A stretch of DNA of 64,000 bases from Formicarius rufipectus. Lineage: Eukaryota; Chordata; Aves; Passeriformes; Formicariidae. How positions within the stretch are numbered: position 1 is the stretch's first letter; each line of letters starts with the position of its first letter. Positions 37,700 to 47,036 of the stretch are shown in pieces. The translations under genes were made by a program, and so were the position numbers. The stretch is taken from positions 1 to 64,000 of the forward strand of contig VXAU01001991.1 in assembly GCA_013399695.1 (NCBI GenBank), given 5' to 3'. The notes beneath the pieces are model-generated. The model saw only the letters and a program-made list of their open reading frames with translations. It was not told where the DNA came from and did not search any database.

Positions 37700-37989
37700 C
37701 AAGGTATTGGCAGTCAGGAGGTGCCTGACTCCCCCTCCTCTGGCCCCATCCCGGAGCCTCCCGCAGCATCTTTGCCTCCCCGAATTGCTGCAAACTGCGC
37801 GAGGGGAAGGCAGGGAGCTGGGCAGGAGGCATGGATGGATGCTGGGGAGGGAAAACCAGGGATTCGGGGAGCTTCTACCCAGCCCCAGCCCGTGTGCCCG
37901 GCTGTTTGTGGGAAGAGGAAAGGGGGAAGGGAAAACTGGAGGGAGTCGATGGCATAAATACACTTTTCAGAGGAAAAAGCGAAGCTTAC

Positions 37990-38230
37990 CATGTCTGCAG
38001 CTTCCCCCCCACCGAAATGCCACTTCTGCGTCCAGCGATCCCAAAGTGGAAACTACAGGCAGGCACCGGAGCTCATCTCCGCAGGCAGCTCGGAGATACT
38101 CCTCTGCCACCCCCAAAAATCAAAATCAAAATAAATTAAAAACAAAGCAAAAGAAAAAAAAAACAAACCCAAACGAAACAACGACTGGTCCAGCTTCTTT
38201 CCTGGCAGGAATCGTCCTGGTAGGACTGCC
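37990..38230 (-). other. candidate first exon: 5' UTR ending in ATG at a splice donor
   Basis: On the minus strand the sequence GAAGCTGCAGACATG is followed immediately by GTAAGC, a near-consensus donor (intron begins at 37989). The start codon would occupy 37992-37990 and the first intron would fall in phase 0 right after it, an arrangement known from several vertebrate genes. The proposed exon start (about 38230) is set only by distance from the TATA-like box. An alternative left boundary is an acceptor-like GGGGGTGGCAG at about 38106 after a T-rich tract, which would make 38105-37990 a second exon. The gene is not identified. No downstream coding exon was recognised to the left, so a long first intron or a false call both remain possible. 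Confidence 0.4.
38053..38076 (-). other. upstream open reading frame in the candidate 5' UTR
   Basis: A minus-strand ATG at 38076-38074 opens a seven-codon frame (MSSGACL) and stops at TAG 38055-38053, about 60 bases before the proposed main ATG. If the exon is real, this uORF could reduce initiation at the main start. This is inference only. Confidence 0.3.
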
Positions 38231-38256
38231 CAAAATAAGCAGCTGCAATCCAAAGG

Positions 38257-38267
38257 CTTTATTTAAA
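38257..38267 (-). promoter_or_regulatory. TATA-like TTTAAATAAAG, minus strand
   Basis: On the minus strand GGGGGGAAGC is followed by TTTAAATAAAGCC. The AT-rich core stands out in GC-rich surroundings and lies about 265 bases upstream of the candidate splice donor, a plausible distance for a first exon of about 240 bases starting near 38230. Confidence 0.35.
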
Positions 38268-38271
38268 GCTT

Positions 38272-38294
38272 CCCCCCCCTCCTCCTCCTCCTCT
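38272..38294. repeat. C run plus (CCT)n
   Basis: Eight C followed by CCTCCTCCTCCTC. It is GGA-rich on the minus strand, a common element of GC-rich promoters upstream of a start site. Confidence 0.85.
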
Positions 38295-38494
38295 CCGTGC
38301 CTCGCTCGCTCTCTCCCTCTCGCTGTTACACACAGAGAGAAAGAGAGACACACACAGGTTACATGAATGGGAGGCAGGAGCCGGCGCTCCCGGCTGGAAT
38401 GACAGGCGCACATGCGGCAGGCGGCTGCCCACCCCGGTGGCGTGGGAACAGCTCGGACACGGCGTGTGGATGCGTGGAGAGGGGCACTGGATGG

Positions 38495-39215
38495 GAACGG
38501 GCATGGGGTGACATGGGCATGCAGAGGAGGTGGGCATGGGCATGGGCATAGCATAGGCATGGGGAGGACATAGACAGTGGCATGGCATGGTCATGGCATG
38601 AACATATCAAGGGCATGTCATAGACAAGGGGCAGAGGAAAATATTGACACAGACATGATCTGACCATGAAATAGGCATAGGCCAGGGATGTACACAGACA
38701 GAGATATGACATGGGCATCAGGAAGATGTATGCATGGGTTTGAAATGGGAATGGGCTCTGACATGGGCATGACACAGTCCTGGCATAGGCATGGATTAGA
38801 GGAAGACACAGACATGAGCACGGCATGGACACTGGGAGAAGTGTATGGGCAAGGGCATGGTATGGACATGGGAAGGAATAGGGCATAGATATAGCATGGG
38901 CATGAGACAGGGGAGGACATAGGCCTGGCATGGGCATGAAGGGAAGTTGGGCATGCAGTACATGTGGATATAACATGGCACGGGGAAAGTATGAGCATGG
39001 CCTAGACATGGCGATGGAGTGAACATAGGCACGGCATGGAGAAGTGATGGAAAGTGGTATGAGAGGGGAAAGGGTATGACATGGGCACAGACAGATGTAT
39101 GGGCATGGTGATGAGATGGACTTAGGAATTAGAAGGTAATAGAGAGAGGAAAGGGTGTTTTTGGACATGAATTGGGTATGGGCATAGAATAGGCATGGGT
39201 GGGGACAAGAATAGG
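38495..39215. repeat. degenerate GGCATG-based minisatellite, about 720 bp
   Basis: The hexamer GGCATG and variants (GACATG, GGCATA, AGCATG) recur dozens of times, clearest at GGTGGGCATGGGCATGGGCA near 38530, with interspersed GGGAGGA- and AGACAGA-like pieces. Larger similar blocks (ATGGGCATCAGGAAGATGTATG near 38715; CACTGGGAGAAGTGTATGGG near 38830; CACAGACAGATGTATGGGCA near 39085) suggest higher-order duplication. The plus strand is strongly purine-rich. A period divisible by three keeps the minus strand open for 269 codons rich in Cys, Pro, Met, His and Ser, which is a repeat artefact. Confidence 0.85.
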
Positions 39216-39734
39216 AAGGAGAGTTGACTCAGATGGTGCTTTCATGTCTTGAATCTGGTGAAATTCCCTCTCTTCTTGGGGTTAGGTGGACTCCAGCTTT
39301 AGCATATGTGATGAGGAGGGGGAAACCTCTGTTTCTCCTTTGCCCCTTGCCCCTAGTTTGGCAGCTTGCATAATATCTTGCTTTTGGAGTCAGGGAGCAT
39401 CACCCACAGTGGTGTCAGGAGATGTCATCATTATCATTATCAGTTAGTATTACTATTACTACTACACTTTATGTCTATTTTTTTTACATAATTGTGTTTT
39501 CTGAGAATTAAAATCAAATTCTCAGGAAGGAGTCCTGCAAGATTTCAATTGTGTAATTTAAGGTTAATTATTCTTTAGGGAGAAGATCAATGCTACTAGT
39601 TTCTGCCTTTTAAATATTTGTGAGGGGTTTGATCTGGTTTTGTTTTGTTTTTAAACAGTAGTGACAGAAAATTAGGGATCTTTAATGCTGCTGTTCAACC
39701 TGGTCTGAAGCAAGAAAGGGTTACAATGTTGCTA
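39216..39734. other. non-coding DNA, nothing recognised
   Basis: Return to AT-rich sequence with a small ATT/ACT-rich patch at 39427-39465. No gene signal is seen. Confidence 0.5.
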
Positions 39735-39812
39735 AGTGTCAGGCCCTGCTACTGCTTCACTGCCTGACCTTGGACAAGTCCCCAATAACTTGTCTCTGTC
39801 AGGGTACATCAC
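39735..39812 (+). mobile_element. MIR-like SINE core fragment
   Basis: CCCTGCTACTGCTTCACTGC followed by CTGACCTTGGACAAGTCCCC and ATAACTTGTCTCTGTCAGG matches the MIR segment 'CTCTGCCACTTACTAGCTGTGTGACCTTGGGCAAGT...CTTAACCTCTCTGTGCC'. MIR is an ancient CORE-SINE shared across amniotes and long inactive. Only the core is visible. Confidence 0.5.
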
Positions 39813-39944
39813 CTATTGCAATTTACACTGAGCCTATGATTTTCTCATTCACCAAATAATCACATTTTTCTCTCTCAAATCCCTCCTCAAAATTTATCCT
39901 TACAAAACTTTTCAGCAACAGTCTCTACATGACATGTGTTGACA

Positions 39945-39982
39945 TCACAAATCTTGGAGTGATCCTGGATTCATCCCTAAAA
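39945..39982 (+). mobile_element. possible old LINE reverse-transcriptase remnant
   Basis: The plus strand encodes NLGVILDSSL at 39950-39979, matching the LGV-I-L-D motif after the catalytic core of non-LTR reverse transcriptases (L2/CR1 type). The DNA CAAATCTTGGAGTGATCCTGG also resembles L2. Flanking residues do not clearly continue the domain, so it is either a short decayed fragment or chance. Confidence 0.25.
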
Positions 39983-42701
39983 CTGCATTGTAAGAGGAGT
40001 GCTGAACATAATGGACTGCAGTACTTCATGCAGTGCTTTGAGCTACATGAGAATCATCCTCTTCATGGTATACCTTTAAATCAGCCAGGTGCAAGTCTGC
40101 TGTGTTCTGCCTTTTTCTCCTGTCCTAAAATTCCTAGCCTTTGTGGAAAGCAAGAGGTAAGATATATGTTATATTCCAAACCCAGAAATCAGAGTAAAAA
40201 GGTACACAGCAAATCAGAACATCATCTTAAAACAGCAGAGTTCTCAACATAAAGGTCTGCTTTGCAAAAGAGCTACTGCTCACTGTTTTTTCAGTCATAC
40301 ATATTAAAAATGAAATATATTTGCATTGGCCCTATTACCTCTGGAATATATTCCACATCAGGAATCTAGACTCTAGACAAAGGTAATTTAGGTCTCTGGA
40401 AGGAAAAAGTTTAACTGAGAAAAATACGTATATTGTTAGGAATAGACCTCATCCGAATTCAATGGTAATTGTATAAGCCTTTCAAAAATCATACAGTATG
40501 CAAGCTTCCAAAATTCTGGAACAAGCAACATTTCCATTTAAATGCCAAGAAGCAATTTTTCCTCTCTTGTTCAATACTAAATCGGTCACATGAGCAGTTT
40601 GCATTTGATTTTAGAAAGGAAATGGAACATCTTCTCTTCCAATTACGCAGAACTTTTTCTTGTTCTTAGTGCTCTTACTGTTTGCATTACTTTCCTGCAG
40701 TTTTGAAACACTTTGGTTCAATCCGCCCATTCTCTCCTGCCATTTATTTCTTTATTTTTTTAAAACTCCAATGACATTATTAAAAGAAAAACAGTAAACC
40801 TAAGTGGGGAGTAGAATGCTGTTTGTTTGAATTCTGGCTGGTAAATTCAAGTTTAACAGGTCAGCCCTGTTTGTGTAATTGGCCTTTCTCTGTTAACTGA
40901 ACTAGACTATGACGCTCCTGGAAAGAAAAGAACAGTAGTAATTTAATGGGAAAAAGTGACTTTGCTTAGGAAAATCCCCCTCCTGCTTCAATTCACAGTG
41001 AACTACTGTTGCCACAGAAGTGTGCTGCATACCAATTTGGAGCATATTTTATGAAGATGTACATTCAAAAAGTCAGTGGTCAGCAGCCTGCCATGTTGTG
41101 CCTGTGTCCTGCACCCCAGCAACTTTGCACTTTGCTCCTTATGGACAGTGACTATTAAGTCAAGGTCTCTCCCAAGCAGTGTTTTTGCAGAGTTTGTAAA
41201 GAAGCTACATCTGTGAAACAAGAAGGTGAATGACAAGACTAATGCATGAGCCTGTTAGACCTTGTGTTCCAGAAGAGCAAGGACAGCAAGTCCTGGAGCT
41301 GCCGCTCAAATTAGCACTTAATGGTCCTGATGCCAGGCTGTGTTTCCATGTTGACATTTGCTCCAACAAAACAATGAAAACACCTTTTGTAAAGTCCCTG
41401 TTCACCAAGCACAAAAAGTAGCAACATGATGTGGTCAAAGGTTTCTTGCTGGCCAAGTTTAGCAGCAGTTGGTTTGATGAGTTCTTTGCCAAGATGGGCT
41501 GCACTGCTTGACAGCCACTACTAAGGATTTTATTTTTTTTTTCTGCTTCCAGGGGAATAATCCAGAGGGGAAAACTCATATATTTTAATCAATGGAAGTG
41601 AAACCATTTGCCTTTCAGAGACTATAAAATAATACCCACCCCAGGGTTCAATGCTCTTTTCTACTCCTCCAGAACATTCTTAAGGGGAAATCGCTCTTTT
41701 CTTGATGAATGTGCAATTCAAATGTGGAAATATGCCATTCTTCATGCTTTCTCCATAGGGAGCAAAATGATTTCTGTAATTAAACCCTTTTTTGCCAACA
41801 TTTCCTGATGAGAATATAATTTTTTTTTTTTTTATTTCAACGAGAAAAGCCATGTAGAAAAGGGTTTGCAAGACTAGGTCTGGAGTTGTTTGACCTTTAA
41901 ACTTATATTTGAATGAGTCATTTTGGTTTAAAGGTGCATGAGGATGAGGACTCCGAGTAAGGGCTGCAGCTTAAATTTCCAGTCAGGCACTGCTGAAAAG
42001 AAATGGCTGCAGGAAACAGAAAGATATGGGTACCAGTGCTAATGTTAGTCTAGCTATTAGGGATGACATTAACACTGAAAACATGCAGCCCAGTGTTCAA
42101 CACACTTTAGCAGTCCCAAGTGTATAACCAAGGTCCCTGTTGGGATCATGCTGAAATCTATGCTACAGCATCAGTGCTGCACTGGTTCCCATGGTAGCTA
42201 GATCGAAGAAATCCAGCTTCTCTGATACGTATCAAACTGTGAGGGGCAGTGTAGACAAAATCAGAGTCAATTAAGAAAAACATCTGTGTGAGGTTTTATA
42301 GGATTTAGACCTGAAGTCCAAGCCATGCGGCTTGTCACCACAGAATGGGCCATGTAATCCACAGAGATCAGGATACGGGACAGAGCTTTTAGCCTCTTAC
42401 ATAGTCGTGAGGTGGAACTCCACTTCTGTATGATAGATGGCAGGGCTGAAACAGAGCTGGATGCAGAGCTGAATCCTGAAGCTTCCACTCTGAGTTACGT
42501 CTCTCTGACAAAGCTCTTGAGCAGGGTGGTGGAGCAGAAATCACAATGCTCTTTATAAAGAGTGGGATTTCCCTCCTCTTACTCTTCACTCCATGGATGC
42601 CTGCAGATTAAATCTGTCTGCATTGACTCAGAGAGATGTCTCCACTATTGGTACCGTAAAATTAACTTCAGATTGGAGATGGAGAAGTGTTATCACATAT
42701 T
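39983..42701. other. non-coding stretch
   Basis: AT-rich DNA with a T run at 41819-41833. A plus frame at 41230-41514 is broken by one TAG (41419-41421) and looks more protein-like than its surroundings, but no family is recognised. Opposite-strand frames across the same region (124 codons) are also unsupported. Confidence 0.45.
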
Positions 42702-42945
42702 GAATCATAGAATCATTAAGGCTGTAAAAGAGCAACCATTAACCCAGCACTGCCAAGTCAACCACTAAACCATGTCCTCAAGTGCCACATCCATACTTTT
42801 AGAACACTTCCAAGGATGGTGATTCCACCACTGCACTTCCGTGAGCAGCCTGTTCCAATACCTGATCATTCTTTCAGCAAAGAAGTTTTTTCTAATACCT
42901 AATCTAAACCTCCCCTTGGACACCTTGAGGGTATTTTCTCTCATT
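42702..42945 (-). mobile_element. CR1 LINE 3' fragment
   Basis: GAATCATAGAATCATTAAGG, CCAGCACTGCCAAGTCAACC, ACTAAACCATGTCCTCAAGTG, CAAGGATGGTGATTCCACCAC, CCTGTTCCAATACCTGATCA and TAATCTAAACCTCCCCTTGG follow the reversed CR1 order. The 3' octamers are at the left edge. It belongs to the same lineage as the 2.4, 3.3 and 28.4 kb copies. Confidence 0.92.
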
Positions 42946-43586
42946 CTGAAGGTTCTCTATTCTTGTAAGGGTCTTTCCTTTTATCATCTGATTCTTAGCA
43001 GGATGCTAAAGGCTGAAGATGGTCATTCTGTATGGACTGTACCTTGTGTAGCATCTCAGTGGATCTTAGATCCTTAAGGAGAACTGAACTGAGCATCTAC
43101 TCACAGTACTGGGTTTTACACCCTTCCTTTCCTTGCTTGTCAAGCAACAATGTCTGTTGTCTCACCTTAGAATCCAGTCAAGGCATATGATGGAGCTAGG
43201 AGCCTGCTCCTACTGCTTACTCAGGAGAAGCTCCCATCAAGTGAATTGGACATTTGCCTGAGTGAGTGTTGCAGGATTCAGCCCATATGCTTCCCAGATC
43301 TTATATTTGCATAGTGCAGAATATGCTTACAGTACAGTGCCAATAAAACAAAACTATATACAGTTAAGCACAGAAGAATCAAGAGCACAGTTAATACCAT
43401 TTACAAACAGCATCTGAACTCTGCAACTGACATTCAGGCTTAAAGCATCATCAGAGACCATGCTCTGTTGTGTGTAATATGCACAGGAAAATTATTTAAA
43501 GGCAATTAGGTGGAAGGCCCTCCTTTCCCTAACCCTATTTTTTCCCCTTTGTGCATTATTTATATTTTAGCTCTGTAAATGTCTCC
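42946..43586. other. non-coding DNA, nothing recognised
   Basis: The CR1 match fades beyond 42945. The rest is ordinary AT-rich DNA without coding signs. Confidence 0.5.
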
Positions 43587-43669
43587 CTGTTTTTCTTTTT
43601 TTTTTTTGTTTGTTTGTTTGTTTGTTTTTTGGTTTTTTTTTTGTTTGTTTGTTTGTTTGTTTTTTTTTT
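43587..43669. repeat. (TTTG)n and poly-T tract
   Basis: Two blocks of four to five TTTG units are separated by TTTTTTGG and T runs. It is similar to the tracts at 20.9 and 59.8 kb. Confidence 0.93.
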
Positions 43670-45289
43670 AACTAAGGAAAACATTTCAGGAGGCCACTTT
43701 CATGGAAGGCACTTGTTCTTCAAGTAAGTGCTCTGGCATCATGTAAACAGATTGCATATAAGGTATGTGCTTAACTTTAAACAAGATACTGGGTCATTCG
43801 TTCTAATGAAGTACAACAAGGAATCTTTGACTTCAGAAATCCCACTGATATCTTACAAAGGAGATCATCAAGAAGGTTCAGATTGTGTCAAGAAGAGTAT
43901 AAATTGCTCAATTGCTCAGAGTTTCTCATAGACATATTTTCCTTTCTAAAAATTTAAAGCATTTTTTTTTTTTTAATCCATGGGATAGGACAGAATATTT
44001 CTCAATTCACAGCACATGATAAAACAGCTACGAACAACTGTAATATAATACATTTTCAATAGAATTGACCATAAGTATATTAGAAGAACCTCCAAAAAAT
44101 AATTACCCTATTACTGCACTGTGACTTCACATCCAATTTTGTTCACCTCACTGTATAAAATGGATAGAATAGATGACTTTTATATTTTTAATAATAATGA
44201 AATGTTCAGGATTTGATATAGAAACCTGGCTACCAAGGTAATAGGTGCATATAAGAACCTATTTAGAATGGCTGTGTGAATAGGAATTGCCGTTAAATTG
44301 CAATGAAATACTGGAGCATATCAAACAATATTTGAAATAAAATAAAACTTGGAAGGCCAATCTGCACTCATTTTCAGGCCATAATCTCACCACAAAGATT
44401 TCCTGATGAAATCTGCTGGTTTAGACACATGTATGTTATTTCTTAATTCTCCAATAAAGCCACCTCTCTCGACTAACTTCGCAACTCACTCCAGATTTAC
44501 CCTTGTGCAATAGCAAAGTTCATATGTATAGTCCTGTTCACATTCTAGATGCTCCTGGGAAATTAAAAGACTGTTATTTCACTCACAGGTAGTCCTGATC
44601 TTACTGAAATAACAGATCTGGATACATAGTCTTTCTCCTTTAAAGAACAACCTTTAAGCCAGTGGAATAAAGCTATCACTCCTCCAACACCTTCACTTCA
44701 GACATCTCCTTTCCATGTGTTGAACCAAGCATTGACTTCTGAGATGACAAAGTTACCACAGTATTTTATGATAGAGAGAAAAGGTGATTTTGTGACATTG
44801 ACATGGCAGATCTGAGTACTGGCTCTAAGACACATTTTCAACACTTGTTAATCTTTTAGGATGCAACCCAGAGCCTGCCTCAATGAATCCTTACCAGAAC
44901 AATAGGTAGCATCATCACTCCCTCTACCCCCTGCCTGGGCTGCCTTTATCAGCTGACATGCCACCACACATGAACAGGGAGTAATTGAGCTCTGTTCCCA
45001 CTTTCTGCTCTGTCCTCCAGACAAATTGTGTTAGTTTACTGGCAAAATCCAGTTTGTATTATTGTTTGCACTTCATAGTCAATATGGATATGGAAGAATA
45101 AACTGAAATATATACCGTGTGCATCATTAATAACAGCGTGGCCTCTCTGTAGCTATGTGACAATTCCCTAACACTTTATTTACCAGTAAGTAATTTATCA
45201 TGTCTGCTGTATCACAAGCAAGTAGTTTAGTATCCCCAGTTTACAAGAAGAACTAGTCTCTGTGCCTATTTGTACTGCTTATATCAAGA
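43670..45289. other. non-coding DNA
   Basis: AT-rich sequence. A weak MIR-like phrase (CACTGTATAAAATGGATAGA at about 44150) is too short to call. No gene signal is seen. Confidence 0.45.
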
Positions 45290-45490
45290 CAGACCAACAG
45301 TCTGAGTGCTAGCTTTGAACTAGGAAAATCCAGATTCAGTTCCCTGATGTAGCAAAAAATGATCTAGGCTTCAGTTTCCTCGTATAATAGACAGAAAAAA
45401 ATACTTCCTCCCTTTATCAGATGTTGTGAGGATAAATGCATTAAAGACTGCAAGTCCCACCAGCACTACAATAGCCATAATTATCTCAAA
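45290..45490 (+). mobile_element. MIR/CORE-SINE copy, amniote type
   Basis: TCCAGATTCAGTTCCCTGATG, ATGATCTAGGCTTCAGTTTCC, TCGTATAATAGACAGAAAAA, ATACTTCCTCCCTTTATCAG, TTGTGAGGATAAATGCATTA and AAGACTGCAAG match the tail half of an amniote MIR copy ('CTTCAGTTTCCTCATCTGTAAAATG...ACTTCCTACCTCACAG...TTGTGAGGATAAATGCATTAAAGA'). It is the clearest ancient SINE in the window. Confidence 0.7.
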
Positions 45491-46974
45491 GAGATACACA
45501 TAGTGCAAGTACAGTGATATTTAATACATACCCTATGTGTATAAACCATGAGTCAGGGCTGATACAAACAGAAGCTATGCTAAGGAGTTAAAAATGGTGC
45601 TTACCTGTATGTTCTTCCCCAGCTTATACTCCATGAAAGTTTGTATATGAGACCAGTTTTGCCTCTCAGTCGCGATGGAGTTGGGCTGATAAAGTCAGTG
45701 GATTTATTTCAGTCACACACTCCTGGAGGCAGAAGCCCATTGTCTGGGCTGAGACACTCAATCTGGAAGAGAAAGAATAAAAGAGCTCCAGTGTGTAAAG
45801 TAATTCATTACAATTTGGAATGAACAAGGAAATCAGTGGGATTGCTGGAGGTTAAGCAAGGGCAGAAGTTGGGTCTTTTGTCATTGAAATGCCATAGGAA
45901 AAAGAAAACCAAAAAATAACAGATCTAATCCTGCACATCTCTACTCACATCTCTTGCTTTTATTCATTGCAAAGGGTCACAAAGAAACAATGATGTACAT
46001 TTACAGGACCAGATGTAAAATTCATTTATAACAGAATTTCATAAGTAAGCAACTTCTTTTTCCTTGGACAGGGCTCCAATGAAATTTTAATATGACCTTT
46101 ATATACTTCCAGGCAAAATAAGATTATTTGGATTGCCATCCTACATAAGTACCTTTTCTACAGTAACTTTGAACTCAGAGGCATGAGAACATGCCTCAGA
46201 AGTCATCAAATATTTTTGAATATTGGACCTGGAACTTTTTTAAGAGGTGTTTTTGCAGTGAAAGAAGAGTTGATTACAAAGCTTTCAATACTGAAGTTGC
46301 ATCATAACTGGAAGGAGGAGAGCGGAAGTTGTTCTGAAAAGCTCCAGCAACATCTGTGCTTATTTTATTGTATTGGATACCCTTGGTTATGACTTAATGA
46401 ACAGCACAAGATTTTTTTCATAACTATCCTAAAAATTTAAATAAAATTGTGAGTAAGACAGTTTCTTTCCAAAATGCAGTGACTGACATCACTTTTCAAA
46501 AATTTTTACTCTCTCTGTTCCAGGATTGCCATAGACTGCAGTCCACAACCCAGCATCCAGTGCTCAGATAAACATAGCAGTGAGGATGACTCAAAACACA
46601 CTTGCTGAGCAACAGTTCTTCAACCAGGAAATTGGATTCAACCAAAGGGTCCTACCCACTTTCCCAGAGGGAATCCAAAAACCACTGGAGCCAGATTTTG
46701 TTCTGATATCAACTCTGCACATAATAATCCTCCCAATTAAGGCATTTCACTTTTAGCTTCCTTTATGTTCCCCACCTCACATGGTAGCTTGCTGGGGGCC
46801 AGACTATAAATGAAGGATGCTACAAAAATTACCAACTGCATCTAAAGGGCTAAATAAAATAAGTGGTTGATCCTATAGATTGTTAGTCAATCATGAGTCT
46901 AACAGGGTCAAAACAGACCACAAACTGAACTGTTAGTGCACACAGCTACTATTGAACTCCAGAGAAGTGTTGCA
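45491..46974. other. non-coding DNA, nothing recognised
   Basis: AT-rich sequence. The short frames at 45641 and 46183 are unsupported. Confidence 0.5.
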
Positions 46975-47036
46975 GAGGTTGAAACTGGATTATCCTTAAG
47001 GTCCCTTCCAATCCAGGCTATTCTGTGATTCTATGA
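46975..47036 (+). mobile_element. CR1 LINE 3' terminus, short
   Basis: GAGGTTGAAACTGGATTATC, CTTAAGGTCCCTTCCAATCC, AGGCTATTCTGTGATTCTAT and GAA form the last roughly 60 bases of CR1, with the ATTCTGTG/ATTCTATG octamers intact. It is extremely 5'-truncated. Confidence 0.92.

Larger units (their letters stand above)
37700..38480 (-). promoter_or_regulatory. weak CpG island / candidate promoter region
   Basis: This is the only CpG-dense stretch in the window. A hand count gives roughly 26 CpG in the 520 bases from 37981 to 38500, against almost none per kilobase elsewhere. GC content is clearly higher, with the short pyrimidine repeat (CCT)n at 38272-38294. Vertebrate CpG islands usually mark promoters. 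The strand is assigned from the splice donor and TATA-like box described separately; the density is modest, so the island is weak rather than classical. Confidence 0.6.

Noticed and set aside
37707..38366. 219-codon plus-strand open frame over the CpG island
   Set aside because: GC-rich DNA has few stop codons. The frame runs antisense to the better-supported minus-strand exon signals and translates low-complexity sequence (runs of Lys, Asn and Ser).
38359..39168. 269-codon minus-strand open frame
   Set aside because: It lies within the GGCATG minisatellite; the repeat period divisible by three and the absence of stop codons in this phase explain it. Composition is Cys/Pro/Met/His-rich with no domain.
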